Assembly: GCF_001422645.1 (NCBI RefSeq)
Contig: NZ_LMLR01000015.1
Span: 63,104-127,103 of the forward strand
From: Arthrobacter sp. Leaf69
Lineage (GTDB): Bacteria > Actinomycetota > Actinomycetes > Actinomycetales > Micrococcaceae
Direction: 5' to 3'
DNA: 64,000 nucleotides
Position 1 is the first letter of the stretch; each line of letters begins with the position of its first letter. The notes below the pieces were generated by a model that was not told the origin of the DNA, did not search any database, and was given only the letters and a program-made list of their open reading frames with translations. This document shows positions 9,032-17,624 of this stretch, piece after piece. A program made the position numbers and the translations under genes.

Positions 9032-9847
9032 GTGGAATTTATCAATGAGGCTATTCTCCATGCCGCGGGACAGTGGTGGATTTATCCGATTCTTACGATC
9101 TTCTGCTTCATCGACGGTTTCGTTCCGATTCTGCCGAGCGAAACCCTGATCGTCGCTTTGGGTGCCCTCTCTGTCACGTCCGGCCAGCCGAACATGTGGT
9201 GGGTCATGGCCGCGGCAGCCGTCGGGGCCATTGCCGGGGACAACATGGCGTACATGCTGGGCCGTCATATCGGCGTCGAACGGTTCCGCTGGATGCGCAA
9301 ACCCAAGATCCACCGCGCCCTGAACTGGGCGCGCTATGAACTCGACAAGCGCGGCGCCATGTTGATCTTCACCGCACGGTACATCCCGGTGGGGCGTGTG
9401 GCCGTGAACTGGATCGCCGGCACCACCGCGTACCCGCGCCGCCGCTTCGTCGTTCTTGACGTCTTCGCCTCCGTCACCTGGGTGGCCTACTCGGCCGGCG
9501 TCGGCATCGTCGCCGGCAACTGGGTCCACGAACACCCGCTGCTCGGGGTCGGGATCGCCATCGCTTTTGCCATCGTCCTCGGCATCGTGATCGACCACCT
9601 GCTGACCTGGCTGCACCGCTGGCGCGACACCCGTGGCGCTGCCGCGGCCGCCAGCCGGGCCGCCACGCTCGCGGCAGAAGCCAAATTGGCGCACGCCCAG
9701 GCCCAGGACGCCCAGGCCCCGCACGCCCAGGTTCCGCAGACCACGGTTGGAGCTACGGAAACGGGCGCTGCGCCCGCGCACCGGCACGGCTCCGGCACCA
9801 CCCCGTTGCCCGCGAAGATGGCCGCACCGGCCGACGTCGAGGCCTGA
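9032..9847 (+). CDS. DedA family membrane protein, copy 2
   Basis: 271-aa DedA/VTT protein, clearly paralogous to the upstream gene: FVPILPSET, GDNMAYMLGR and RYIPVGRVAVN take the same positions. GTG 9032 has AGGAG at 9018-9022. It differs by a C-terminal cytoplasmic tail of ~65 residues rich in Ala, Gln and Pro with repeated AQ/QA pairs, absent from copy 1. The membrane core probably moves or scrambles a lipid carrier; the role of the tail is unknown. Confidence 0.9.
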   Translation: MEFINEAILHAAGQWWIYPILTIFCFIDGFVPILPSETLIVALGALSVTSGQPNMWWVMAAAAVGAIAGDNMAYMLGRHIGVERFRWMRKPKIHRALNWARYELDKRGAMLIFTARYIPVGRVAVNWIAGTTAYPRRRFVVLDVFASVTWVAYSAGVGIVAGNWVHEHPLLGVGIAIAFAIVLGIVIDHLLTWLHRWRDTRGAAAAASRAATLAAEAKLAHAQAQDAQAPHAQVPQTTVGATETGAAPAHRHGSGTTPLPAKMAAPADVEA

Positions 9848-9906
9848 TCCCACCGCCCGGACGGCGTCTGCCGTCGGACCGGCTGGTGTTGCCCGGCCTC
9901 CGACCC

Positions 9907-9912
9907 TAAGGT
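9907..9912 (+). promoter_or_regulatory. Leaderless -10 box (TAAGGT) of add
   Basis: TAAGGT lies exactly 6 bases before the GTG start, the spacing seen at many genes here, so the mRNA probably starts at or next to the start codon. Confidence 0.6.
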
Positions 9913-9918
9913 TGGAAC

Positions 9919-11079
9919 GTGACTGAGATAATTCTTGACGCTGCCCCTGACCTCGAATTCGACCTGAAGGGCCTCCCCAAGGTTTCCCTTCACGACCACC
10001 TGGACGGCGGACTCCGTCCGGCCACCATCATTGAACTTGCCGAGGCCGTGGGACACACGCTGCCGTCCACGGATCCCGTCGCCCTGGGGGAGTGGTTCCG
10101 CGAATCCGCCGACTCCGGCTCGCTGGTCCGCTACCTCGAGACGTTCGACCACACCATCGCCGTGATGCAGACCAAGGACGGGCTCTTCCGCGTCGCCAAG
10201 GAATTCGTCGAAGACCTCGCCGACGACGGCGTTGTCTACGGTGAAGTGCGCTGGGCCCCCGAACAGCACCTGACGAAGGGCCTGAGCCTGGACGACGCCG
10301 TCGAGGCCGTGCAGGCGGGCCTTGATGCCGGCGTCGATGCCGTCGCCGAGACCGGCCGCGACATCCAGGTCGGCCAGCTCATCACCGCCATGCGCCACGC
10401 CGACCGCGGCCAGGAAATCGCCGAGCTGGCCGTCCGCCACCGCAACAACGGCGCCGTCGGCTTCGACATCGCCGGCGCTGAGGACGGCTTCCTGCCGTCC
10501 CGGTTCAAGGACGCCTTCACCTACCTGGCCGAGCATAACTTCCCGGCCACGGTCCACGCCGGCGAAGCCGCCGGACTTGAAAGCATCCAGTCCGCCCTGG
10601 TCGACGGACGCGCGCTGCGCCTGGGCCACGGCGTCCGCATCGCCGAGGACGTCACTGTTGAATTCGAGTCGGACGATGATTCGGCCGATAACAGCGGCGA
10701 CGAGCTCGACGACAACATCGGCATGGTGACCCTCGGCGAGCTGGCCAGCTGGGTGCGGGACCGGGGTATCGCCCTGGAGATCTGCCCCTCCTCCAACCTG
10801 CAGACCGGCGCTGTCGCCGGCTTCGGCGAGGGCATCGAAAGCCACCCGCTGGACATGCTCTACCAGCTCGGCTTCAACGTCACCATCAACACGGACAACC
10901 GCCTCATGAGCGGCGTGACGCTCACGGACGAGTTCGAACTGCTGGTGGAGACGTTCGACTACGACCTCGACGACCTGCTGGAGCTGACGCTGAACGCAGC
11001 CGAGGCCGCCTTCCTGCCGCTCGAGGAGAAGGAAGCCCTCGTCGAATACATCAACGAGGCCTACGCCGATCTTGGCTAA
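9919..11079 (+). CDS. add: Adenosine deaminase
   Basis: Hydrolytic deamination of adenosine/deoxyadenosine to inosine. 386 aa. Metal-binding HDHLDGG near residue 30, the HAGEA motif with catalytic Glu, LGHGVRI, ICPSSNLQTG and the NTDNR motif carrying the metal-binding Asp are in family order. A low-complexity acidic insert (about residues 253-271, rich in Asp, Ser and Asn) lies just after LGHGVRI and is not in the catalytic fold as I know it. The gene is close to the nucleoside operon and fits purine nucleoside salvage. Its stop overlaps the mazG start. Confidence 0.93.
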   Translation: MTEIILDAAPDLEFDLKGLPKVSLHDHLDGGLRPATIIELAEAVGHTLPSTDPVALGEWFRESADSGSLVRYLETFDHTIAVMQTKDGLFRVAKEFVEDLADDGVVYGEVRWAPEQHLTKGLSLDDAVEAVQAGLDAGVDAVAETGRDIQVGQLITAMRHADRGQEIAELAVRHRNNGAVGFDIAGAEDGFLPSRFKDAFTYLAEHNFPATVHAGEAAGLESIQSALVDGRALRLGHGVRIAEDVTVEFESDDDSADNSGDELDDNIGMVTLGELASWVRDRGIALEICPSSNLQTGAVAGFGEGIESHPLDMLYQLGFNVTINTDNRLMSGVTLTDEFELLVETFDYDLDDLLELTLNAAEAAFLPLEEKEALVEYINEAYADLG

Positions 11080-11848
11080 CAAGGACTCCAATGCGGTGGG
11101 TGCGCTGGTCGAGTGCATTGGCGAACTGCGCGCCCACTGCCCCTGGATGGGTGCCCTCACCCACGAATCCCTCGTGGAGTACCTGCTCGAGGAGGCTTAC
11201 GAGGTGGCGGAAACCATCGAGACGGCCGGCGGCGACGCGGAGCTGAAGGCAGAACTGGGCGACGTCCTGCTTCAGGTGGTCCTCCACTCCCGGCTCGCCG
11301 AGGAGCGGGGGGCCTTCGGTCTCGACGACGTCGCCCGCGGCCTCACCGCCAAAATGGTCCGGCGCAACCCGCACGTGTTCCGTCCTGACGGATCCCTGCA
11401 GGAGTCCTTCCCGGCGACGGTGGAAGAAATCGTCCGCACATGGGACGCCGTCAAGCGCTCGGAGCAGGTCCTGCACTCCGGGGCTGCGGATGCGGGCGCT
11501 GAAGGCTCCCGCGTTGATCCTTCCCGCGCTGATCCCTCCCGGCTGGGGGCACTCGGGGGCGTCCCCGGCGCGCTCCCGGCGTTGGCGCGGGCGCAGAAAC
11601 TGCTCGACCGCGCCGAACGGGCCGGACTGCCGGCCCCCGCCAGGCCGGTTGACGTCCCGACGTCGGAGGCGGACCTGGGGGAGTTGCTGTTCGCGATCGC
11701 GGCCTCCGCACGGGACCAGGGGCTGGACGCCGAACGCGCCCTCCGCGGCGCCAACCGCCGCTTCCAGGCGGGACGGCCAGCGGCTCCGCCGCATGAACCG
11801 TCCCGTAATCCGCCAAATGACGTCCGGGGACTGGATAGGTTTCTGTAA
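11072..11848 (+). CDS. mazG: MazG family nucleotide pyrophosphohydrolase
   Basis: House-cleaning NTP pyrophosphatase. 258 aa from TTG 11072, overlapping the add stop by 8 bases; GTG 11096 is the other possible start. The helix LLEEAYEVAETIE and ELGDVLLQVVLHS carry the acidic metal ligands. The C-terminal partner segment ELLFAIAASARDQGLDAERAL matches the second MazG half. Two oddities: the usual CPWD motif reads CPWM, and a Ser/Ala/Asp-Pro-rich linker of ~45 residues separates the halves. mazG next to eno is a conserved actinobacterial order. Confidence 0.88.
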   Translation: MANKDSNAVGALVECIGELRAHCPWMGALTHESLVEYLLEEAYEVAETIETAGGDAELKAELGDVLLQVVLHSRLAEERGAFGLDDVARGLTAKMVRRNPHVFRPDGSLQESFPATVEEIVRTWDAVKRSEQVLHSGAADAGAEGSRVDPSRADPSRLGALGGVPGALPALARAQKLLDRAERAGLPAPARPVDVPTSEADLGELLFAIAASARDQGLDAERALRGANRRFQAGRPAAPPHEPSRNPPNDVRGLDRFL

Positions 11849-11965
11849 CTTATCCCACTCTCGACTAGGCTGGGTAGCGACGAGGACGTCGGTTTTTCAG
11901 CTTGATTACCAGCTAGATTTCCCATCAGATTCCCAGCAGATCGCTTCACCCAAAGGAGCCTATCC

Positions 11966-13246
11966 ATGGCGCTTATCGATGCCATCCACGCCCGCGAGAT
12001 CCTCGATTCCCGTGGCAACCCCACCGTAGAAGTTGAAGTCCTGCTCTCGGACGGTCAGATCGGCCGCGCAGCAGTTCCCTCCGGCGCCTCCACCGGCGAG
12101 CACGAGGCCGTGGAACTCCGCGACGGCGACAAGGGCCGTTACCTCGGCAAGGGCGTCCAGAAGGCCGTCGACGCCGTTATCGACCAGATCGCCCCGGCCC
12201 TGATCGGTTTCGACGCCACGGACCAGCGCAGCATCGACCAGTCGATGATCGACCTGGACGGCACCGCCAACAAGAGCAAGCTCGGCGCCAACGCCATTCT
12301 GGGCGTGTCCCTGGCCGTCGCCAACGCCGCCGCGGCGTCCGCCGACCTGCCGCTCTACAAGTACCTGGGCGGGCCCAACGCGCACGTCCTGCCCGTACCG
12401 CTGATGAACATCCTCAACGGCGGCTCGCACGCCGACTCCGACGTCGACATCCAGGAATTCATGGTTGTCCCGCTGGGTGCCGAGACCTTCTCCGAAGGCC
12501 TGCGCTGGGGTGTTGAGGTCTACCACGCCCTCAAGGCGGTCCTGCAGGCCAAGGGCCTGTCCACCGGCCTCGGCGACGAAGGCGGCTTCGCGCCGAACCT
12601 GCCGTCCAACCGCGCCGCCCTGGACCTCATCCAGGAAGCCATCCGGAACGCCGGTTACACCCCGGGCCAGGACATCGCCCTTGCCCTGGACGTTGCCTCC
12701 TCCGAGTTCTTCAAGGACGGCGCCTACCAGTTCGAAGGCAAGACCCTCAGCTCCTCCGAGATGAGCGCCTACTACGCCGAACTCGTCGCCGACTACCCGC
12801 TGGTTTCCATCGAGGACCCGCTGGACGAAAACGACTGGGAAGGCTGGAAGACCCTCACCGACGCCATCGGCGACATGGTCCAGATCGTGGGTGACGACCT
12901 CTTCGTCACGAACCCGGAGCGACTCCAGACCGGCATCGATTCGAAGACCGCCAACTCGCTGCTGGTGAAGGTCAACCAGATCGGTTCCCTGACCGAAACC
13001 CTGGACGCCGTCTCCCTCGCCCAGCGCGCGGGTTACACCACCATCACCTCGCACCGCTCCGGCGAGACCGAGGACACCACGATCGCGGACATCGCCGTTG
13101 CCACCAACGCGGGCCAGATCAAGACCGGTGCCCCGGCCCGCTCCGAACGCGTCGCCAAGTACAACCAGCTGCTGCGCATCGAAGAGGAGCTCGACGACGC
13201 CGCACGTTACGCCGGCCGGAGCGCTTTCCCGCGTTTCAACGGCTAG
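11966..13246 (+). CDS. eno: Enolase
   Basis: Glycolytic interconversion of 2-phosphoglycerate and phosphoenolpyruvate. 426 aa, full length. ATG 11966 with AAAGGAG at 11951-11957. LGANAILGVSLA, the metal-binding SIEDPLDENDW, and the active-site signature LLVKVNQIGSLTET with SHRSGETED are all present. It precedes the divIC-like, DUF501 and ppx genes, as in other actinobacteria, but a strong terminator separates it from them. The 117-base upstream gap must hold its own promoter. Confidence 0.98.
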   Translation: MALIDAIHAREILDSRGNPTVEVEVLLSDGQIGRAAVPSGASTGEHEAVELRDGDKGRYLGKGVQKAVDAVIDQIAPALIGFDATDQRSIDQSMIDLDGTANKSKLGANAILGVSLAVANAAAASADLPLYKYLGGPNAHVLPVPLMNILNGGSHADSDVDIQEFMVVPLGAETFSEGLRWGVEVYHALKAVLQAKGLSTGLGDEGGFAPNLPSNRAALDLIQEAIRNAGYTPGQDIALALDVASSEFFKDGAYQFEGKTLSSSEMSAYYAELVADYPLVSIEDPLDENDWEGWKTLTDAIGDMVQIVGDDLFVTNPERLQTGIDSKTANSLLVKVNQIGSLTETLDAVSLAQRAGYTTITSHRSGETEDTTIADIAVATNAGQIKTGAPARSERVAKYNQLLRIEEELDDAARYAGRSAFPRFNG

Positions 13247-13262
13247 TAACCGCCGGAACCGC

Positions 13263-13309
13263 GAACCGGTGGCTATGGTTGAAAGACCATGGCCACCGGT
13301 TCCTTTTTT
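13263..13309 (+). terminator. Rho-independent terminator of eno
   Basis: Arms 13263-13279 and 13286-13302 pair over 17 bp with one wobble around a GAAAGA loop, followed by C and a T6 run at 13304-13309. Confidence 0.9.
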
Positions 13310-13382
13310 GGCACTGTTCCTTATTTGGCACCGTTCCTTTTTGGCACCGTTCCTTTTTGGCGCGGTTCCGCTTCTGGCGCCG
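13300..13382 (+). repeat. Five tandem 16-17 bp repeats starting in the eno terminator
   Basis: Units TTCCTTTTTTGGCACTG, TTCCTTATTTGGCACCG, TTCCTTTTTGGCACCG, TTCCTTTTTGGCGCGG and TTCCGCTTCTGGCGCCG follow each other from 13300 to 13382. Unit 1 overlaps the terminator T run, so the array seems to have grown from the terminator tail. Confidence 0.8.
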
Positions 13383-13504
13383 CGCCGGCGCCGCTCAGCC
13401 GGCTTTTGCCGGTGCCGGTCCGGGCCACGGGGATGAGCATTGAATAGCGCTGAATCAGCAAGCCCCAAGCCAGCCGGATCAGCGCCCGGCATTACAGGAG
13501 TGAC

Positions 13505-14251
13505 ATGGCCACCCGCCGACCCAAGGTTCCCCGGGCCACGCCTGCGGCGCCGAAGTCTCCGGATACCGGCGACGGCGGCGACGTCATCCAGGCTGATTTC
13601 GGCAACTCCCGCGGGACCCAGCCGAACCCGGCCGGCACGGCTGTTCCGGCCCCCCGCCAGCACACCGGCAACGCAGCCACCGCCCGTCCGGCTGTAACCC
13701 GCCCGGCCGCAGCGCCAGGTGCAGGAACGCCGGCGTCCGCAACCGCTCCGGGGGCTCCCCGGCCGGGTGAAGCAGCGCCGGGTGCAACAACGCCGGCGGC
13801 AGCCGGGAACAGCACTGCCCCATCCTCCGGGAAGGGCGCCGCGCCGGCGGAGGACCACCCCGTGCCGGCCAAGGCATTCTCCGGCCGCATGCTGGCGCTG
13901 CTCGTCGTTATGATTGCCATCACCATCATGCTGGCGCCCACCGTCAAGATCTTCTTCGAAAAACGTGCCGAAATCGCCGAGCTGCAGGCGGACATTGCGG
14001 CGAAACAGTCCGAGCAGAATGATCTCCGGCGCCAGGTCTCCCGGTGGCAGGATCCTAACTACGTGAAGCAACAGGCCCGCGACCGCATTAACATGGTTAT
14101 GCCCGGCGAGACGGGCTACTGGGTCTTTGGCAGCGATCTTCCCGCCGGATCAACCAGTGGCGCGGCCGGTACAGGATCAGCCCAAGACCCGGCCGAGCTG
14201 CCCTGGGTGGATTCCCTCTGGGAGTCCATCCGGCGCTCGGCAACAGATTAA
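13505..14251 (+). CDS. FtsB/DivIC-like septum formation initiator protein
   Basis: Bitopic cell-division protein, 248 aa. The first ~120 residues are cytoplasmic, Ala/Pro/Gly-rich with imperfect repeats. One TM segment lies at about 128-147, followed by a coiled coil (KRAEIAELQADIAAKQ onward) and the DivIC motif around WQDPNYVKQQARDRINMVMPGE. Such proteins bridge the divisome in the periplasmic-side complex with FtsL/FtsQ. ATG 13505 has AGGAG at 13497-13501. The N-terminal extension is much longer than in E. coli FtsB (~100 aa) but is common in actinobacteria. Confidence 0.88.
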   Translation: MATRRPKVPRATPAAPKSPDTGDGGDVIQADFGNSRGTQPNPAGTAVPAPRQHTGNAATARPAVTRPAAAPGAGTPASATAPGAPRPGEAAPGATTPAAAGNSTAPSSGKGAAPAEDHPVPAKAFSGRMLALLVVMIAITIMLAPTVKIFFEKRAEIAELQADIAAKQSEQNDLRRQVSRWQDPNYVKQQARDRINMVMPGETGYWVFGSDLPAGSTSGAAGTGSAQDPAELPWVDSLWESIRRSATD

Positions 14252-14317
14252 GAAGCGGCGCCCGCCGCAGGATTGTCCGCCGGACAAAGCCAGACAGGGC
14301 AGGAAGGTGCCGCCCCC

Positions 14318-15106
14318 GTGGACGAGAACCGAGTGGACGAGGCCCCCGCGGCAGCGGACCCGAGCGCACACAACCCGGCAACCCCGGATTTATCCGGCTC
14401 CGTGGCGGATTCCCGCCGGCCCTCGCCCCGCGACCTCGATGTCCTGAGCAGGCAACTAGGGCGCCCGGTGCGTGACGTCGTCGAGATCCCGGCCCGCTGC
14501 GTCTGCGGCAACCCGCTGGTGGCGGCCACTTCGCCGCGGCTGAGCAATGGCACACCGTTCCCCACCACCTTCTACCTCACGCACCCGGTCATTACCTCGG
14601 CGGTGTCACGGCTGGAGGCGGCGGGCCTGATGAACGAAATGAATGAGCGGCTCGGGGGAGACGCGGACCTCGCGGCGGACTACCGCGCCGCGCATGAGGC
14701 CTATCTGGCCTCCCGCGCGGAGATCGGTGCCCGGTCCGGCATCGGAGCTGTGCCCGAGATTGACGGCATCTCCGCCGGCGGCATGCCTACCCGCGTCAAG
14801 TGCCTGCACGTCCTGGTGGGGCATTCGCTGGCCGCCGGACCGGGCGTGAACCCGCTCGGGGACGAGGCCATCGCAGCCGTCAGCGAGTGGTGGACACCAG
14901 AGCGCTGCTATTGCGACGGCGCGTGGGACACCGGCGGCGAAGCCCCCTCCCAGGACCTCAGCCGGCACGGCCCGCAGGGGCTTCCGGAGATCGTGGGTCG
15001 GCCGGCCCCGGTCCGGAAGCCGCGCACCGAAGACCCCGGCAGCGCCGGAGACGCCGGCGCCGCCGGAACCGCCGGTTCAGCGGACGCCAGCGGGGCCGGA
15101 CAGTGA
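14318..15106 (+). CDS. DUF501 domain protein
   Basis: Conserved actinobacterial protein of unknown function, ~262 aa. The DUF501 core starts near LSRQLGRPVRDVVEIPARC and contains several conserved Cys (CVCGNP, later CLHVLVGH and RCYCDGAW), possibly metal-binding. A Pro/Ala/Gly-rich tail follows. Start is uncertain: GTG 14318 follows GGAAGG; TTG 14273 in the same frame would add 15 residues. It overlaps ppx (GTGA), and DUF501-ppx pairing is conserved, but no function follows from that. Confidence 0.85.
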   Translation: MDENRVDEAPAAADPSAHNPATPDLSGSVADSRRPSPRDLDVLSRQLGRPVRDVVEIPARCVCGNPLVAATSPRLSNGTPFPTTFYLTHPVITSAVSRLEAAGLMNEMNERLGGDADLAADYRAAHEAYLASRAEIGARSGIGAVPEIDGISAGGMPTRVKCLHVLVGHSLAAGPGVNPLGDEAIAAVSEWWTPERCYCDGAWDTGGEAPSQDLSRHGPQGLPEIVGRPAPVRKPRTEDPGSAGDAGAAGTAGSADASGAGQ

Positions 15107-16050
15107 CCCGCGTGGCCGCCGTCGACTGCGGCACCAACTCGATCCGCCTGCTCATCGCCGATGTGGAATCGGACGGCGGTGCTCCCCGACTGGCCGACGT
15201 CGTGCGCGAAATGCGCGTCGTCCGGCTCGGCCAGGGCGTGGACGCCACGGGCGAGCTCGCACCGGAGGCCCTGGACCGGACCTTCGCCGCGGCCGCGGAC
15301 TATGCCGGGCTGATCGAGAGCCACGGGGCCACCAGGGTGCGCTTCGTCGCGACCTCGGCCACACGCGACGCCCGCAACCGGCAGGACTTCGTGGACGGCA
15401 TCCGCGGGCTCCTCGGCGTCGAACCCGAAGTGATCACCGGGGACGCGGAAGCCGCGCTGTCCTTCGCGGGCGCCAGCAGCGTCCTGCCCTCGCGCGGCGA
15501 GGATCCCGTCCTCGTGGTCGACCTCGGCGGCGGGAGCACCGAGTTCGTGCTGGGCAACGCCGACGGCGTCATCGCTGCCAGGTCCGTCGACGTCGGGTGC
15601 GTCCGGATGACAGAACGCCACCTGCGCAGCGACCCGCCCACAGCCGAGCAGATCGCCGCAGCGGAGGCCGACGTCGACGCTGCCCTCGATGAAGCAGCGA
15701 TGACTGTTCCGCTGGACCGCAGCACCGCCGTCGTTGGTGTGGCCGGTTCGGTCACCACCATCACGGCCCACGCGCTCCGGCTGCCGGAATACTCCGCGGA
15801 GGCCATCCATGGCACCGAACTTTCGCTCGACGACGTGCGCCGGGCCTGCACCGAACTGCTCGCCATGTCCCACGCGGAGCGCGCCGCCCTGCCCTACATG
15901 CACCCCGGCCGCGTGGACGTGATCGGGGCAGGCGCCCTCGTCTGGCGGCGCGTCCTGGAACGGCTGGCCGACGCCACCGGCCACAGGGTCACGACGGCCG
16001 TCACCAGCGAACACGATATTCTTGACGGAATTGCCTTGAGTATCAGCTAG
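15103..16050 (+). CDS. ppx: Exopolyphosphatase, Ppx/GppA family
   Basis: Hydrolyses inorganic polyphosphate from the end, or pppGpp in some relatives. 315 aa, the short actinobacterial form with only the ASKHA ATPase-like domains. DCGTNSIRLL at residues 8-17 is the first phosphate loop and VVDLGGGSTEF the second; GVAGSVTT and GAGALVWRRV close the fold. GTG 15103 overlaps the DUF501 stop, so the two are coupled. Confidence 0.93.
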   Translation: MTRVAAVDCGTNSIRLLIADVESDGGAPRLADVVREMRVVRLGQGVDATGELAPEALDRTFAAAADYAGLIESHGATRVRFVATSATRDARNRQDFVDGIRGLLGVEPEVITGDAEAALSFAGASSVLPSRGEDPVLVVDLGGGSTEFVLGNADGVIAARSVDVGCVRMTERHLRSDPPTAEQIAAAEADVDAALDEAAMTVPLDRSTAVVGVAGSVTTITAHALRLPEYSAEAIHGTELSLDDVRRACTELLAMSHAERAALPYMHPGRVDVIGAGALVWRRVLERLADATGHRVTTAVTSEHDILDGIALSIS

Positions 16051-16185
16051 GCCGCAGGCCGGCCGCATGGCCGGCGGACGCCCGCCCGAACGGCGCCCGT
16101 TCGCACCTCCCCACCACGATCCCTCGGCGTTCCGCAGCGCCACCGCAACCGCAGCGCCACCAGCTGTCCCGCCGATAGGACCCGA

Positions 16186-17586
16186 ATGACCAGAGCAACA
16201 GACCGGCGACGCCGGGCCGCCTCCGCGTTGATGGCCTTGGCCCTTGCGGGCGGTACCCTTGCGGCCGGCTTGACGGCCGCGCCCGCCGCGCACGCCGATG
16301 ACTGGCGCAAAAAGCAATACTGGCTCGCGGAGTCCGGCATCACCAAGGCCTGGGAGGTGTCCAAGGGCGCCAACGTCAAGGTCGCCGTGATCGACAGCGG
16401 CGTGGACGGCAAACATCCCGACCTGGCCGGCGTCCTGACCGGCGGCGTCGATGTCTCCGGTGCCGGGAGCACGGACGGCCAGAAGAGCATCGGAGCGAAG
16501 CCCGAGCACGGAACCCTTGTCGCCACTATGCTCGCAGGCCGGGGCCACCAGCCCGCGAAGTCGACGGAAAAGGCGAGCCCCAGCCCCAGCCCCAGTGCCG
16601 GGCCGACCGTCGGACCGGACGGAATCGTCGGTGTGGCCCCCGAAGCGGAGCTGCTGTCCGTTTCGACGTGGCTCGGATCGGCGAACCCGGGCGGCAAGAG
16701 CGACCAGGACCAGATTCCCCAGGCCGTCCGCTGGGCTGTCGACAACGGGGCCCGCGTCATCAACATCTCCCTCGGCAGCACCTCACCGGAATGGCCGCAG
16801 AGCTGGGACGCGGCGTTCCTGTACGCCGAGCAGAACGACGTTGTGATCGTTGCCGCCGCAGGCAACCGTGGCGGCGGCAACGTCCAGGTCGGGGCCCCCG
16901 CCACCATCCCTGGTGTGCTTACCGTCGCGGGCCTGGACCGCAAGGGAAAGGCCAGCGTCGATTCCTCGTCCCAGGGGATCAGCATCGGCGTGGCGGCCCC
17001 CGCAGAAGACCTGATCGGGGGTATGCCCGGCGGCGGCTACGTGGAATGGGCGGGCACTTCCGGCGCCACCCCCATCGTCGCCGGTGTTGCCGCGCTCATC
17101 CGTTCCAAATGGCCGGACATGACGGCCAATCAGGTCATCAACAGAATCGTGAGCACCGCGAAGGATGCCGGCGCTCCGGGGAAGGACCCGCTGTACGGAT
17201 TCGGGATCCTCAACGCCGAAGCTGCGCTGAAGGACGATGTGCCGGAAACCCGGGTCAATCCGCTGGGGTCGATTTCCGACTGGATCCGGGTGCACCGTCG
17301 GGGCAACCTGTCCAGCGCACCGGCCGCAGCCGCGCCGACCCCGTCCAGCGCCGCGCCCACCCTCCCGGAGCCCACTGTCCCGGTGGCGGAGGCCCCGTCC
17401 GGGCTGGACAGCGCCGTGCCGGCCATGGTGGTGCTCGGCTTCGGCGGACTGTTCCTGTGCATCGTGGGAGCCGCCTTCTTCCGGCTCCGGCGTGCGGTCC
17501 GGACGGACCCGAAGGCCGGGTCCGACAGCTCCGGAAACCCGGAAACCGGGGTGCTTGATTCCGCGGATTCCAGCGGGAAGCCGTAG
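16186..17586 (+). CDS. Mycosin-like S8 subtilisin protease, membrane anchored
   Basis: Secreted serine protease of 466 aa. Signal peptide of ~37 residues ends AHA before DDW. Catalytic triad Asp70 (VIDSGVDG), His108 (EHGTLVA) and Ser292 (GTSGATP), with oxyanion Asn227 (AAGNRG). A Ser/Pro-rich insert after the His motif, and a C-terminal Pro/Ala stalk plus one TM helix (about 405-430) resemble mycosins of type VII secretion. No ESX genes are nearby, so it is a stand-alone copy and its substrate is unknown. ATG 16186, GATAGGA upstream. Confidence 0.9.
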   Translation: MTRATDRRRRAASALMALALAGGTLAAGLTAAPAAHADDWRKKQYWLAESGITKAWEVSKGANVKVAVIDSGVDGKHPDLAGVLTGGVDVSGAGSTDGQKSIGAKPEHGTLVATMLAGRGHQPAKSTEKASPSPSPSAGPTVGPDGIVGVAPEAELLSVSTWLGSANPGGKSDQDQIPQAVRWAVDNGARVINISLGSTSPEWPQSWDAAFLYAEQNDVVIVAAAGNRGGGNVQVGAPATIPGVLTVAGLDRKGKASVDSSSQGISIGVAAPAEDLIGGMPGGGYVEWAGTSGATPIVAGVAALIRSKWPDMTANQVINRIVSTAKDAGAPGKDPLYGFGILNAEAALKDDVPETRVNPLGSISDWIRVHRRGNLSSAPAAAAPTPSSAAPTLPEPTVPVAEAPSGLDSAVPAMVVLGFGGLFLCIVGAAFFRLRRAVRTDPKAGSDSSGNPETGVLDSADSSGKP

Positions 17587-17587
17587 T

Positions 17588-17605
17588 TAGTGAAGTTTTT
17601 CACAA
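17588..17605 (+). promoter_or_regulatory. Rex-type redox operator in the ndh promoter
   Basis: TAGTGAA-GTTT-TTCACAA matches the Rex operator pattern TTGTGAA-N4-TTCACAA with one mismatch. It begins right after the subtilase stop codon and lies 7 bases upstream of the TATTCT -10 box, where a bound repressor would cover the -35 region. Rex senses the NADH/NAD+ ratio and controls ndh in Streptomyces. Confidence 0.8.
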
Positions 17606-17612
17606 AGTGCGG

Positions 17613-17618
17613 TATTCT
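17613..17618 (+). promoter_or_regulatory. Leaderless -10 box (TATTCT) of ndh
   Basis: TATTCT is followed by exactly 6 bases and then ATG 17625. There is no spaced Shine-Dalgarno, so a leaderless mRNA is likely. Confidence 0.65.
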
Positions 17619-17624
17619 TGGGGA

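Noticed and set aside
16186..17586. Type VII secretion locus
   Set aside because: Only the mycosin-like protease is present; no EccB, EccC, EccD or WXG100 gene lies around it.
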